Below are positions 1 to 8,898 of a stretch of 64,000 nt of DNA, in pieces. The position numbers were made by a program, and so were the translations under genes. The notes under the pieces were generated by a model. The model worked only from the letters and a program-made list of their open reading frames with translations. It had not been told where the DNA came from and searched no databases. The stretch's first letter is position 1; each line of letters starts with the position of its first letter. Source of the DNA: Streptomyces sp. RFCAC02 (lineage in GTDB: Bacteria; Actinomycetota; Actinomycetes; Streptomycetales; Streptomycetaceae); assembly GCF_004193175.1 (NCBI RefSeq), contig NZ_SAUH01000001.1:5489501-5553500 (forward strand), read 5' to 3'.

Positions 1-99
1 GCGTCACTCCTCGTCGAGTCCGGGGGAGAGTGCGGCAAGTATCGTGCGATCGGCCCGCGGTGTCGCGCGGGAGTGATGAGGAAGGATCGGGGTGGTTCC

Positions 100-1002
100 G
101 TGAGCGGGTCCGGGAGCCGGGTCACAGTCGTCGGCGAGGTCCTGGTGGATCTCCTGTGGCGTGCGGGCGAAACGGAACTCCGCGCCGTCCCGGGCGGCAG
201 CCCCGCCAATGTCGCGGTCGGCCTGCACCGTCTCGGCCGCCCGGTCACGCTCCTCACGGCGTGGGGCGACGACGCGCCCGGCGTCGTGGTGGCCGAGCAC
301 CTGGCGGGCATCGGCGTGGACGTGCGGCGCGTGCCGTCGGGCACCGACCGCACACTGCTCGCCCTGGCACACCTGGACGGGGACGGCGGTGCGACCTACG
401 ACTTCCTGGGGGGCTGGGACCCGCGGGAACTGTCCGTGCCCGGTGACACCGCGGTGCTCCACACCGGTTCGCTCGCCGTCGTGGTCCAGCCGGGTGCCGA
501 CCGGGTGCGGGAGCTGTGCCGCACCCTGCGGCGCGGCGGCACGACGGTCGTCGCCGACCTGAACGTGCGGCCCGCCGTCCAGCCGGACCGGGACGCCTAC
601 CGCGCGGCGTGCCGCGATCTCGCCGGTTCGGCGGACGTGCTCAAGGCCAGCGAGGAGGACCTGGCGTGGCTGTTCCCCGGCCTCGCGCCCGCGGACGCCG
701 CGCGGGAGCTGCTCGCCGAGGGACCCCGGCTCGTCGCCGTCACGCTCGGCGCGGAGGGCGCGATCGGCGTCACGGCGGCGGACGAGGTGCGCGTGGCGGC
801 GCCGCGGGTCCGCGTCGTGGACACGGTGGGCGCCGGCGACACGTTCCAGGCGGCCCTGCTCGACGCGGTCGCCGAGCAGGGCGGCCCGCCACGGGGGCCG
901 GAGGCCCTGACGGCCGTGCTCACGCGGTGCGCGAGGGCCGCCGCGATCACGTGCACCCGGCCGGGGGCCGACCCGCCCACCCGGGCCGCCCTCGGCGCCT
1001 GA
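100..1002 (+). CDS. PfkB-family carbohydrate kinase (fructokinase-like)
   Basis: This is a predicted cytosolic ATP-dependent sugar kinase of about 300 residues, the usual size for the ribokinase/PfkB family. The N-terminus has the family start VTVVGEVLVDLLWRAG and the substrate-loop motif PGGSPANVAVGLHRLG. The C-terminal signature DTVGAGDTFQAALL supplies the anion hole and catalytic Asp. The substrate is inferred only; fructose is common for this subgroup. I chose GTG at 100 because a purine-rich stretch precedes it and the protein then begins at the family's natural N-terminus. In-frame GTG at 73 and ATG at 76 are alternatives. It is convergent with the dodecin gene, with only 17 bases between them, and no strong terminator is visible there. 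Confidence 0.85.
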   Translation: MSGSGSRVTVVGEVLVDLLWRAGETELRAVPGGSPANVAVGLHRLGRPVTLLTAWGDDAPGVVVAEHLAGIGVDVRRVPSGTDRTLLALAHLDGDGGATYDFLGGWDPRELSVPGDTAVLHTGSLAVVVQPGADRVRELCRTLRRGGTTVVADLNVRPAVQPDRDAYRAACRDLAGSADVLKASEEDLAWLFPGLAPADAARELLAEGPRLVAVTLGAEGAIGVTAADEVRVAAPRVRVVDTVGAGDTFQAALLDAVAEQGGPPRGPEALTAVLTRCARAAAITCTRPGADPPTRAALGA

Positions 1003-1019
1003 CGCCGTCCGCCGGCACG

Positions 1020-1241
1020 TCAGGCTTCCGCCTCGTCCTCCAGACGGAAACCGACTTTCAGGCCCACCTGGAAGTGCGCCACGCGCCCGTCCTCGATGTG
1101 CCCGCGCACCTGCGTCACCTCGAACCACTCCAGCATCCGCAGGGTGCGGGACGCGCGGTCGACCGCGTTGCGGACGGCGTCGTCCACACTCTCGGTGGAC
1201 GACCCGACGATCTCCGTCACCCGGTAGATGTGTTCGCTCAC
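1020..1241 (-). CDS. Dodecin flavin-binding protein
   Basis: This small 73-residue protein has the full dodecin layout: an N-terminal beta strand ([12 protein letters not shown]), one helix ([20 protein letters not shown]) and two further strands with [14 protein letters not shown] and [13 protein letters not shown]. Dodecins form dodecameric spheres that store riboflavin, FMN or coenzyme A and protect them from light and oxidation. The Trp in WFEV is the residue that stacks on the flavin in characterised dodecins. The GTG start at 1241 gives the standard length; longer readings upstream are not supported. The gene stands alone, convergent with the PfkB kinase and divergent from glyA. Confidence 0.93.
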   Translation of the reverse strand: MSEHIYRVTEIVGSSTESVDDAVRNAVDRASRTLRMLEWFEVTQVRGHIEDGRVAHFQVGLKVGFRLEDEAEA

Positions 1242-1353
1242 GATGGCCTCCCGGAAGCTGTCGTCACCGACACCGCTCCTCCACCGTGCACCCGCGGCGT
1301 CCCATCCGCGACCTCGGCCGCCGTCCCGCGGGGCACGCGATGCTACCCTCGCT

Positions 1354-1440
1354 GCGGGCCGTGACTGGCGCGTCGAAGATGGACAACCATCGGGGAGCGG
1401 CCCCCGCCGAGCGATGAGGAGCCGTGCGCCTGGGCCGTCG
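1354..1440 (+). promoter_or_regulatory. ZTP (pfl motif) riboswitch upstream of glyA
   Basis: The leader contains both conserved halves of the ZTP/ZMP riboswitch. The 5' half has CCGTGACTGGCG at about 1359-1370, followed by a short helix and CGGGGAGCG at 1391-1399. The 3' half has GTGCGCCTGGGC at 1424-1435. ZTP riboswitches sense ZMP/ZTP, which accumulates when 10-formyl-tetrahydrofolate is short, and turn on one-carbon and purine genes; glyA is one of the commonest targets. The element ends about 25 bases before the glyA GTG. A CACCTC stretch (1446-1451) faces the Shine-Dalgarno TGGAGG, so control at translation initiation is plausible (inference). Confidence 0.9.
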
Positions 1441-1464
1441 CGACTCACCTCTGGAGGCCCCGCA

Positions 1465-2916
1465 GTGACCGCAGATTCCACGACATCCGCCACGGCGTCC
1501 ACGGCGTTCCGCAGCAGCCTGGACGTGATCCGCGGTGTCGAGCCGAGGATCGCCGACGCCATCGGCCGCGAGATCGAGGACCAGCGTGCCTCGCTCAAGC
1601 TCATCGCCAGTGAGAACTACGCCTCCCCGGCGGTGCTCCTCACCATGGGCAACTGGATGAGCGACAAGTACGCCGAGGGCACCGTCGGCCGCCGCTTCTA
1701 CGCGGGCTGCCGGAACGTCGACACCGTCGAGTCGGTGGCCGCCGAGCACGCGCGCGAGCTGTTCGGCGCCCGGCACGCCTACGTCCAGCCGCACTCCGGC
1801 ATCGACGCGAACCTCGTGGCGTTCTGGGCCGTTCTCGCCGCCCGGGTGGAGAGCCCGGCGCTGGAGCGCGCCGGTGTCCGGCAGGTCAACGACCTGACCG
1901 AGGCCGACTGGTCCGCGCTCCGCCGCGAGCTGGGCAACCAGCGCATGCTCGGCATGTCCCTGGACGCGGGCGGTCACCTGACGCACGGCTTCCGGCCCAA
2001 CATCTCCGGGAAGATGTTCGACCAGCGGTCGTACGGCACGGACCCGGAGACGGGGCTCCTCGACTACGACCGGGTGCGCGAGGCGGCGCGCGAGTTCCGT
2101 CCGCTGATCCTCATCGCCGGGTACTCCGCCTACCCGCGCCGGGTCAACTTCCGCATCATGCGGGAGATCGCCGACGAGGTGGGGGCCACGCTCATGGTGG
2201 ACATGGCCCACTTCGCCGGCCTGGTGGCGGGCAAGGTCCTCACCGGTGACTTCGACCCGGTGCCGCACGCCCAGATCGTCACCACCACGACCCACAAGTC
2301 CCTGCGCGGCCCGCGCGGTGGCATGGTGCTGTGCGACGACTCCCTCGCGGACCAGGTGGACCGCGGCTGCCCGATGGTGCTCGGCGGTCCGCTGCCGCAC
2401 GTCATGGCGGCGAAGGCCGTGGCCCTCGCGGAGGCGCGGCAGCCGGAGTTCCAGGACTACGCGCAGCGCGTCGTGGACAACGCCCGCGCCCTCGCCGAGG
2501 GGCTGATGCGGCGCGGCGCGCGCCTGGTCACCGGCGGCACCGACAACCACCTGTGCCTGATCGACGTGTCCGGCTACGGGCTCACCGGGCGCCAGGCGGA
2601 GGCGGCCCTCCTCGACGCCGGCATCGTGACCAACCGCAACGCCATCCCGCGCGACCCGAACGGCGCCTGGTACACCTCGGGCATCCGCATCGGCACGCCG
2701 GCGCTCACGACCCGGGGCCTGACCACCGATGGCATGGACGAGGTCGCCGCTCTCATCGACACCGTGCTCTCGCGCACGAAGCCCGGCACGGCCAAGAGCG
2801 GTGCCGCCTCCAAGGCGACCTATGTGCTGGAGGAGGGGGTCGCCGAGCAGGTCGCCGACCGCGCCGCGGACCTTCTCGCCAAGCACCCGCTGTACCCGGG
2901 TATCGACCTGAGCTGA
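1465..2916 (+). CDS. glyA: Serine hydroxymethyltransferase
   Basis: This cytosolic PLP enzyme interconverts serine plus tetrahydrofolate with glycine plus 5,10-methylene-tetrahydrofolate, the main one-carbon supply. The 483-residue product has [16 protein letters not shown], the [14 protein letters not shown] block and the PLP-lysine motif [14 protein letters not shown]. It is longer than the roughly 420-residue E. coli enzyme, with an insert between about residues 125 and 195, a length also seen in other actinobacterial forms. GTG at 1465 follows TGGAGG at 1452-1457. The upstream ZTP riboswitch links its expression to folate or purine status. Endonuclease V starts five bases after the stop, so the two are probably co-transcribed. 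Confidence 0.96.
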   Translation: MTADSTTSATASTAFRSSLDVIRGVEPRIADAIGREIEDQRASLKLIASENYASPAVLLTMGNWMSDKYAEGTVGRRFYAGCRNVDTVESVAAEHARELFGARHAYVQPHSGIDANLVAFWAVLAARVESPALERAGVRQVNDLTEADWSALRRELGNQRMLGMSLDAGGHLTHGFRPNISGKMFDQRSYGTDPETGLLDYDRVREAAREFRPLILIAGYSAYPRRVNFRIMREIADEVGATLMVDMAHFAGLVAGKVLTGDFDPVPHAQIVTTTTHKSLRGPRGGMVLCDDSLADQVDRGCPMVLGGPLPHVMAAKAVALAEARQPEFQDYAQRVVDNARALAEGLMRRGARLVTGGTDNHLCLIDVSGYGLTGRQAEAALLDAGIVTNRNAIPRDPNGAWYTSGIRIGTPALTTRGLTTDGMDEVAALIDTVLSRTKPGTAKSGAASKATYVLEEGVAEQVADRAADLLAKHPLYPGIDLS

Positions 2917-2921
2917 GCGGC

Positions 2922-3608
2922 GTGTCTCCCTTGCAGCACACCACTCCGGCCGGCGAGGACGAGGCCGTGGCCGTGCAGCTGAGGCTGCGCGAGGCCACCG
3001 TCCTCGACTCGTCCGGACCGGCTCCCGGGCTGGCCGGCACCCTCGTGGCCGGGGTGGACGTCGCCTACGACGACGGCAGGGACCTCGTGGTGGCCGCCGC
3101 CGTGGTCCTCGACGCGGTGACCCTCACCGTGGTCGAGAGCGCCACGGCGGCGCGGGCCGTCCCGTTCCCCTATCTGCCGGGCCTGCTCGCCTTCCGCGAA
3201 CTGCCCGCCGTCCTGGACGCCCTGGGTGCCCTGCGGCACACTCCCGACCTCGTGGTCTGCGACGGTTACGGTGTCGCGCATCCACGGCGTTTCGGGCTCG
3301 CCTGCCACCTGGGGGTCCTCACGGGGTTGCCCGCGATCGGGGTGGCGAAGACCCCGTTCCTCTTCCGGTACGGGCCACCGGGGCCACGGCGCGGTGACGC
3401 GGCTCCGCTGCTGGACGGTGACGAGGAGGTCGGCCGCGCCCTGCGCACCAGAGACGGGGTGAAGCCCGTCTTCGTGTCCGCCGGGCACCGCACGACGCTC
3501 GCCGACGCGTGCGCCCACACCCTGCACCTCACGACGCTCGGCTACCGGCTGCCCGAGACGACGCGGGCGGCCGACCGGCTGTGCCGGCAGGCCCTGCGCG
3601 ACGCCTGA
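2922..3608 (+). CDS. nfi: Endonuclease V (deoxyinosine-specific)
   Basis: The 228-residue protein matches the endonuclease V/Nfi family, which nicks DNA (and in some species RNA) one base 3' of deaminated adenine (inosine). It carries the catalytic GVDVAYDDG Asp motif, the FRELPAVL Glu motif, VCDGYGVAHPRRFGLACH, and GLPAIGVAKTPFLF, all in the family order. It begins with GTG five bases behind the glyA stop and is probably translated from the same transcript. Placing inosine repair behind a purine/one-carbon riboswitch gene is suggestive, but no functional link is shown by the sequence. Confidence 0.9.
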   Translation: MSPLQHTTPAGEDEAVAVQLRLREATVLDSSGPAPGLAGTLVAGVDVAYDDGRDLVVAAAVVLDAVTLTVVESATAARAVPFPYLPGLLAFRELPAVLDALGALRHTPDLVVCDGYGVAHPRRFGLACHLGVLTGLPAIGVAKTPFLFRYGPPGPRRGDAAPLLDGDEEVGRALRTRDGVKPVFVSAGHRTTLADACAHTLHLTTLGYRLPETTRAADRLCRQALRDA

Positions 3609-3744
3609 GCCACCGCCCCGGCCGCCGCCGGCCCGTGTGTTGATCCCCGCAGTGCTGCCCATGGCGCGGTCCCCTTCCTGCTACATCACTTACGGTGACC
3701 AACGTAGCCACCATCGTCACCGTGCGCAACGCTTCGCTCGTTTT

Positions 3745-6700
3745 TCACTCCGGAGAGTGATGAACGTGCTCGGAGTCGCCGCCTGCGGCACGCGCGGCCT
3801 TCCCCCGGCTCTCCAGCAGGCCGTGGAACGTGACGGCCTCCCCCTCGGCCCCGGTCGCGTCCCGTTCCCGCAGCCCCGCGATGTACGCACGCGTGGCGTC
3901 CGTGACGTAGTGATCCGGCCCCAGTGCCCGCACACAGTCCGCCAGCAACGCGTCGAACGCGGGAAGCCCCGACGCCGGATCGCCGTCGACATGGCTCCGC
4001 ATCTCGGCCAGGCATCCCCGGATCATCAGGGTGGCGAAGTGCTCGGGACTCCAGATCCGCCGGCCCGCGGTCAGCACCCGCTCGTACGTCGCGGCCGAAC
4101 GCGCGTATTCCTTCGCCTGTGCGAGCAGCCCCGCGTAAGTGGTGCGAGCGACAAGGGTCTCCATGTGGTCAGGCCCGAGCAGCCGCTGGTAGTCCTGCAA
4201 CAGCTCCCCGTACGCAGCGGCCGCCCCCGCCGGATCTCCGGCCTCTCCCCGCGCGGTGAGCACTCGGCCGCGCACATCGAGTGTCCTCGGATGCTCCGGA
4301 CCGAGTACCCGCAGGTGGTCGGCGAACAGCTCCTCGTGGTCCGCGACCGCATCGGCCGGGTCCGCGTCCTCGCTCCGCAGGTCGGCCAGGGTGCCGCGGG
4401 CGCGCAGGGTCTCGGGATGGTCAGGACCCAGAACCCGCCGCCGCACGTCGATCAAGTCCTCGTAGGCCGCCGCGGCCCCCGCCGTGTCACCCGCCGCGCG
4501 CCGGTTCTTCGCGACCACCTGCAGGGCGTGCAGCGTCTCCGGATGCGTCGGCCCCAGCACACGCCTGCAGGCGCCGAGCACGTCCTCGGCCTCCGGGACG
4601 GCTCCGTCCGGGGCATCGGCCTCGCTCCGCCAGTCGGCCAGGTCGGCCCGTACGGCGAAGGTCTGCGGATGCTCGGGACCCAGCACGCGTACGAAGTCGG
4701 CCAGCAGACCGGCGAACTCGCGCGCCGCCGCGGCGGGATCACCGATGGCGCCTCTGATCCCCGCCAGCATGCGGCGCTGCATGAGGACCCCCGGGTCGTC
4801 CGGACCCGCGGCGGCCACCAGCTCGGGAAGCAGTTCCTCCATGGCGGCGGCGGCCCCGGCCGGGTCACTCTCCAGCAGGGCGGTCTTCCACGCCGCGATC
4901 AGGACGCGGTGGGTGATGGTGAGCGGGTGGCCCGCGCCGAGGAGCTGTTCCATGCCGGCCGCCGCTTGCTCGATCGCGGCCATCGGCCCCGCCGGATGGC
5001 CCGCCTCGCTGCGTCTCAGACCGAGGTCGAAGCGCGCTGCGGAGACGTCGATATGGTGAGGGCCGAGCACGCGCACGGAGTCGTCGAGCAGCGCCTCCAG
5101 GTCGGCGATCGCCCCGGCGGGATCTCCCGCCGCACCCCGCCAGTGCGCGAGCTGCCTCCGGACGGACAGAGCGTCGCGGTGGTCCGCGCCGATCGTCGCC
5201 AGACAGTCGGCGAGAAGTTGCTCGCACGCGGCGACGGCCCCGGCCGGATCTCCCGCGTCCCCCCGCAGATCCGCGAGCTTCATACGGACGTCCAGGGTGA
5301 GGGAGTGCGACGGCCCCAGCGCCCGCAGGCAGTCGCGCAGCAGTTCCTGGCACAGCGCGGTCGCACGCGCGGTGTCCCCCGTGTCGTTCAGCAGCTTGGC
5401 GACGTGGAAGCGGATGTCGAGGGTCTCGCGGTCCCGCGGCCCGAAGACCCGGACGCAGTCGTCGTACAGGCGGTCGTACGCGGTGAGCGCGCCCGCCCGG
5501 TCGCCGCCCTGCGCCCGCGCCGCGGCGATCTCGCGTCGCGTGTCCAGCGTCCTGGGGTCGTCGGGGCCGGCGAGGCGCAGGAAGTCGGCGAGCAGGTCCT
5601 CGTACGCCGCCACCGCGCCGGGCGGATCCCCCGCGAGCGCCAGGAAACGGACCGCGTTGCTGCGTGACGCGAGGGTACGGAGGTGGTCCGGGCCGAGGTA
5701 CGCCGTGGCGGCCGAGGCGAGCCGTCGGTAGTGGGCCATCGTGGCGTTGAGCAGCCCAGCGGTGCCGAGACTCTGGCCCGCCCTCAGCAGAACGGGGTGG
5801 ACGTCACCGCCCGACCACAGCAGCGCACCCCCGTGGTCCTGCAGCGCCTCGGCGTTGGCACGGAGCAACTGCCCGAAGGCGTACTCCCGCTCGGTCCGGG
5901 GCCACATCTCGTGCAGCGCGTCGGCGGCCCTTCCGACGACCACCGACTCGCGCCGGGGGCCGAGCTGTTCGCGCACGGTCCGCTGGACGAGCCCGTGCAC
6001 CTGTACGGGGGCGCCGTCCGGACCGGCACTGACCAGGCTGAGCCGGTGCAGGCACCGCACGGCACCGCGCGCGTCCTCCGCGTCCACCTCCCGGCCGCCC
6101 CGGGCGGCGGCCAGGAACGCCCGTGCGGCGGCGGTCGTGTACAGGCCGGCGGGAATCCCGTTCGGACTGAGCACACTGGACAGTTCGAGGACCGGCCGGG
6201 CCAGACCCGCCGGGTTGAGCCCGTCGGCCAGCTCGATGGAGAGTGCCCAGGCCGCGGCCACGGTGAGCCGCTGCTGGTCGGGCAGGGCGGAGGCTTCCGG
6301 CAGCAGGCTGTCCAGACGGCGCGCCCGGTCGGCGAGCCTGGCCCGGTACGCGCCGCACCCCATGTCCTGGTCCAGCATGTACGCGCACGCCTGCGCGAGG
6401 GCCAGCGGCAACCGCCCGAGGTCGTCGGCCAGTTCCCCGGCCTCCGTGAGCCGGCCGGGATCACCACCGAGCCTGCGGGTCAGGTAGCCGGCCGCCTCGT
6501 CGGGCGTGAAGAGCCCCACGTCCACCAGCCCGCGCCCCTCGCCCGCCAGCGCGGCGTCCTTGCGGCGGGTGGTCACCAGGGTGGTGCCACCGGGCCGCTG
6601 CGGGGGCCACAGGCCGTGCAGGTCCCCCGGCGCGGTCACGTCGTCCAGGACCACCATCCACCGCCGGTCGGTGCGCTCCAGCCAGGCCACGAACCTGGCC

Positions 6701-7104
6701 GCCGCCTGGTCGGCGTCGGCGACCTGGCCGGGGCACACGTCCGCCGCCGCCTCCGCGTACACCGCCACGACGGCCTGGCGACTGGCCGCCGGCACCCACA
6801 CCAGCAGGTCGAGATCGCCCCGGGCCTGCGCGATGCGCGCCCAGTGCGCGGCCAGTTGGGTCTTGCCCACACCGCCGAGACCGGTCAGGACATACGTCGT
6901 CACCGGCTCACCGGCAGGAGGATCGGCCAGGTCACCCCGATCGTGGAAGCACGCCGCCGGCGGCGGAACCACCCCGACCCGGTGCGGCCACTCGACATGG
7001 TGCGCCGGCAGGACGTACGTGTTGTGCTGGACGCCGCTGCCGATCAGCACACCCTGCGCATGGCGCAGATCGATCCTGCCTCCGGACTCGTCCTGCCCGT
7101 CCAC
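3745..7104 (-). CDS. NLR-like NB-ARC/TPR receptor with N-terminal amyloid-signalling motif
   Basis: This is an 1119-residue STAND-type signal-transduction NTPase. Residues 11-31 form a short motif, DLRHAQ then GVLIGSGVQHNTY, that mirrors the C-terminus of the neighbouring helical protein. The NB-ARC domain follows: Walker A GLGGVGKTQLA at about 75-85, kinase-2 MVVLDDV at 150-156, the TTLVTTRR block at 174-181, and GRLPLALAQACAYM further on. A winged-helix region leads to about 15 TPR-like repeats of roughly 42 residues (about 465-1100), each with an LGPDHPETL-type turn. NLRs of this design sense a ligand with the repeats, oligomerise through NB-ARC and recruit an effector. The GTG start lies three bases after the upstream stop, and no clear Shine-Dalgarno is visible, so translational coupling is likely. 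NB-ARC/TPR assignment is sure; the amyloid role is inferred from the motif pair and gene order. Confidence 0.88.
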   Translation of the reverse strand: MDGQDESGGRIDLRHAQGVLIGSGVQHNTYVLPAHHVEWPHRVGVVPPPAACFHDRGDLADPPAGEPVTTYVLTGLGGVGKTQLAAHWARIAQARGDLDLLVWVPAASRQAVVAVYAEAAADVCPGQVADADQAAARFVAWLERTDRRWMVVLDDVTAPGDLHGLWPPQRPGGTTLVTTRRKDAALAGEGRGLVDVGLFTPDEAAGYLTRRLGGDPGRLTEAGELADDLGRLPLALAQACAYMLDQDMGCGAYRARLADRARRLDSLLPEASALPDQQRLTVAAAWALSIELADGLNPAGLARPVLELSSVLSPNGIPAGLYTTAAARAFLAAARGGREVDAEDARGAVRCLHRLSLVSAGPDGAPVQVHGLVQRTVREQLGPRRESVVVGRAADALHEMWPRTEREYAFGQLLRANAEALQDHGGALLWSGGDVHPVLLRAGQSLGTAGLLNATMAHYRRLASAATAYLGPDHLRTLASRSNAVRFLALAGDPPGAVAAYEDLLADFLRLAGPDDPRTLDTRREIAAARAQGGDRAGALTAYDRLYDDCVRVFGPRDRETLDIRFHVAKLLNDTGDTARATALCQELLRDCLRALGPSHSLTLDVRMKLADLRGDAGDPAGAVAACEQLLADCLATIGADHRDALSVRRQLAHWRGAAGDPAGAIADLEALLDDSVRVLGPHHIDVSAARFDLGLRRSEAGHPAGPMAAIEQAAAGMEQLLGAGHPLTITHRVLIAAWKTALLESDPAGAAAAMEELLPELVAAAGPDDPGVLMQRRMLAGIRGAIGDPAAAAREFAGLLADFVRVLGPEHPQTFAVRADLADWRSEADAPDGAVPEAEDVLGACRRVLGPTHPETLHALQVVAKNRRAAGDTAGAAAAYEDLIDVRRRVLGPDHPETLRARGTLADLRSEDADPADAVADHEELFADHLRVLGPEHPRTLDVRGRVLTARGEAGDPAGAAAAYGELLQDYQRLLGPDHMETLVARTTYAGLLAQAKEYARSAATYERVLTAGRRIWSPEHFATLMIRGCLAEMRSHVDGDPASGLPAFDALLADCVRALGPDHYVTDATRAYIAGLRERDATGAEGEAVTFHGLLESRGKAARAAGGDSEHVHHSPE
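3860..5760 (-). repeat. In-gene tandem array of TPR-type repeats (about 126 bp period)
   Basis: The receptor gene carries about 15 consecutive imperfect repeats, each encoding a helical pair with an AGAVAAYEDLL-like helix, a D-RVLGPDHPETL turn and an R-x-LA-x-R helix followed by GD. The mean spacing of the LGPDH turns is about 42 codons. Similarity at the DNA level is visible as the recurring strings for GPDHPETL. Such arrays expand and contract by recombination, so copy number may vary between strains. Confidence 0.8.
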
Positions 7105-7107
7105 GCG

Positions 7108-7485
7108 TCAGGAGAACGTGTTGTGCTGCTCGTTGTGGTCGCCGACCTGGACGCCCCTGGCATGCCGCAGATCCACCGGAGGCTCCCCGGGCCGCCCCTC
7201 CTCCCGGCCGATAGCGCGCAGCACGTCCCGCGCCGCGGCGAGGAGGCGGGCGTCATCGGCGGCCCCGGCCTCCGTCAGCGCCTCCTCCAGGGACGCCTGC
7301 CACGCCCCGGGATCGGCCGCGTGCCGGTCGAGCGTCTCCTCCGCGCCGCGGCGCCCCGCGAACAGGCGGCGGACCGACTCCCGCAGAGCCGTGTACGCGT
7401 CCTGGACCGCGGCGGAGGCCACGTCCTGCGCGGCGGCGGCGGCCCCCGCCGCCAGGGCACTCGCGATCACCATCACCGGGTCCAT
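7108..7485 (-). CDS. Small helical BELL-like effector with C-terminal RHIM-like motif
   Basis: This is a 125-residue protein. Residues 1-95 are almost wholly alpha-helical by composition, beginning with an Ala-rich hydrophobic helix (MVIASALAAGAAAAAQ) followed by charged amphipathic helices. That is the pattern of BELL domains, the bacterial counterpart of fungal HeLo and MLKL four-helix bundles that disrupt membranes. A short Gly/Pro linker leads to the C-terminal motif DLRHAR then GVQVGDHNEQHNTF at about 105-124. This contains VQVGxxN, the core of the mammalian RHIM and bacterial BASS3 amyloid motifs. The next gene starts with a matching motif. ATG at 7485 has a GGGGGG Shine-Dalgarno. The domain call is by pattern, not by search; a structure prediction could settle it. 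Confidence 0.75.
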   Translation of the reverse strand: MDPVMVIASALAAGAAAAAQDVASAAVQDAYTALRESVRRLFAGRRGAEETLDRHAADPGAWQASLEEALTEAGAADDARLLAAARDVLRAIGREEGRPGEPPVDLRHARGVQVGDHNEQHNTFS

Positions 7486-7513
7486 GTTCCCCCCACGTCG
7501 GCACGGTTGCCCC

Positions 7514-7542
7514 AGTATGGCCCGCGGGGTACGCCTTGGCCA
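7514..7542 (-). promoter_or_regulatory. Candidate promoter of the effector/NLR operon
   Basis: Reading the minus strand there is TGGCCA (7542-7537), a 17-base spacer and CATACT (7519-7514). Each hexamer matches the vegetative sigma consensus at four of six positions. Transcription would start near 7507, giving a leader of about 20 bases that carries the GGGGGG ribosome-binding site. This is pattern evidence only. Confidence 0.4.
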
Positions 7543-7662
7543 GGGCACCGGCCGCGGTGGCTGTGGCCCCGCCCGCCGTCACGGTGGGACGCTTGAACCC
7601 CGGACCCGGCGGACCGGGACGACGGCGCCCGGCCGTCCGTGCCCGAGGAAGGAAGCGGACCC

Positions 7663-8877
<1,215 letters not shown>

Positions 8878-8898
8878 TCCCGACCCGAAGGACTCACC

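Noticed and set aside
4..1128. Long open frame antisense to the PfkB kinase gene
   Set aside because: High-GC shadow frame: the kinase on the other strand has all family motifs, while this product is Arg/Gly-rich without any.
3745..3760. Hairpin TCACTC/GAGTGA at the end of the NLR gene as terminator
   Set aside because: The stem is only six pairs, overlaps the coding end, and the T-run is on the wrong side for the NLR transcript.
3745..7104. FxSxx-COOH system TPR protein (FxsT) as identity of the NB-ARC protein
   Set aside because: No FxSxx peptide gene or partner radical-SAM enzyme is nearby, while the N-terminal motif and the adjacent helical protein fit the amyloid-signalling pair better.
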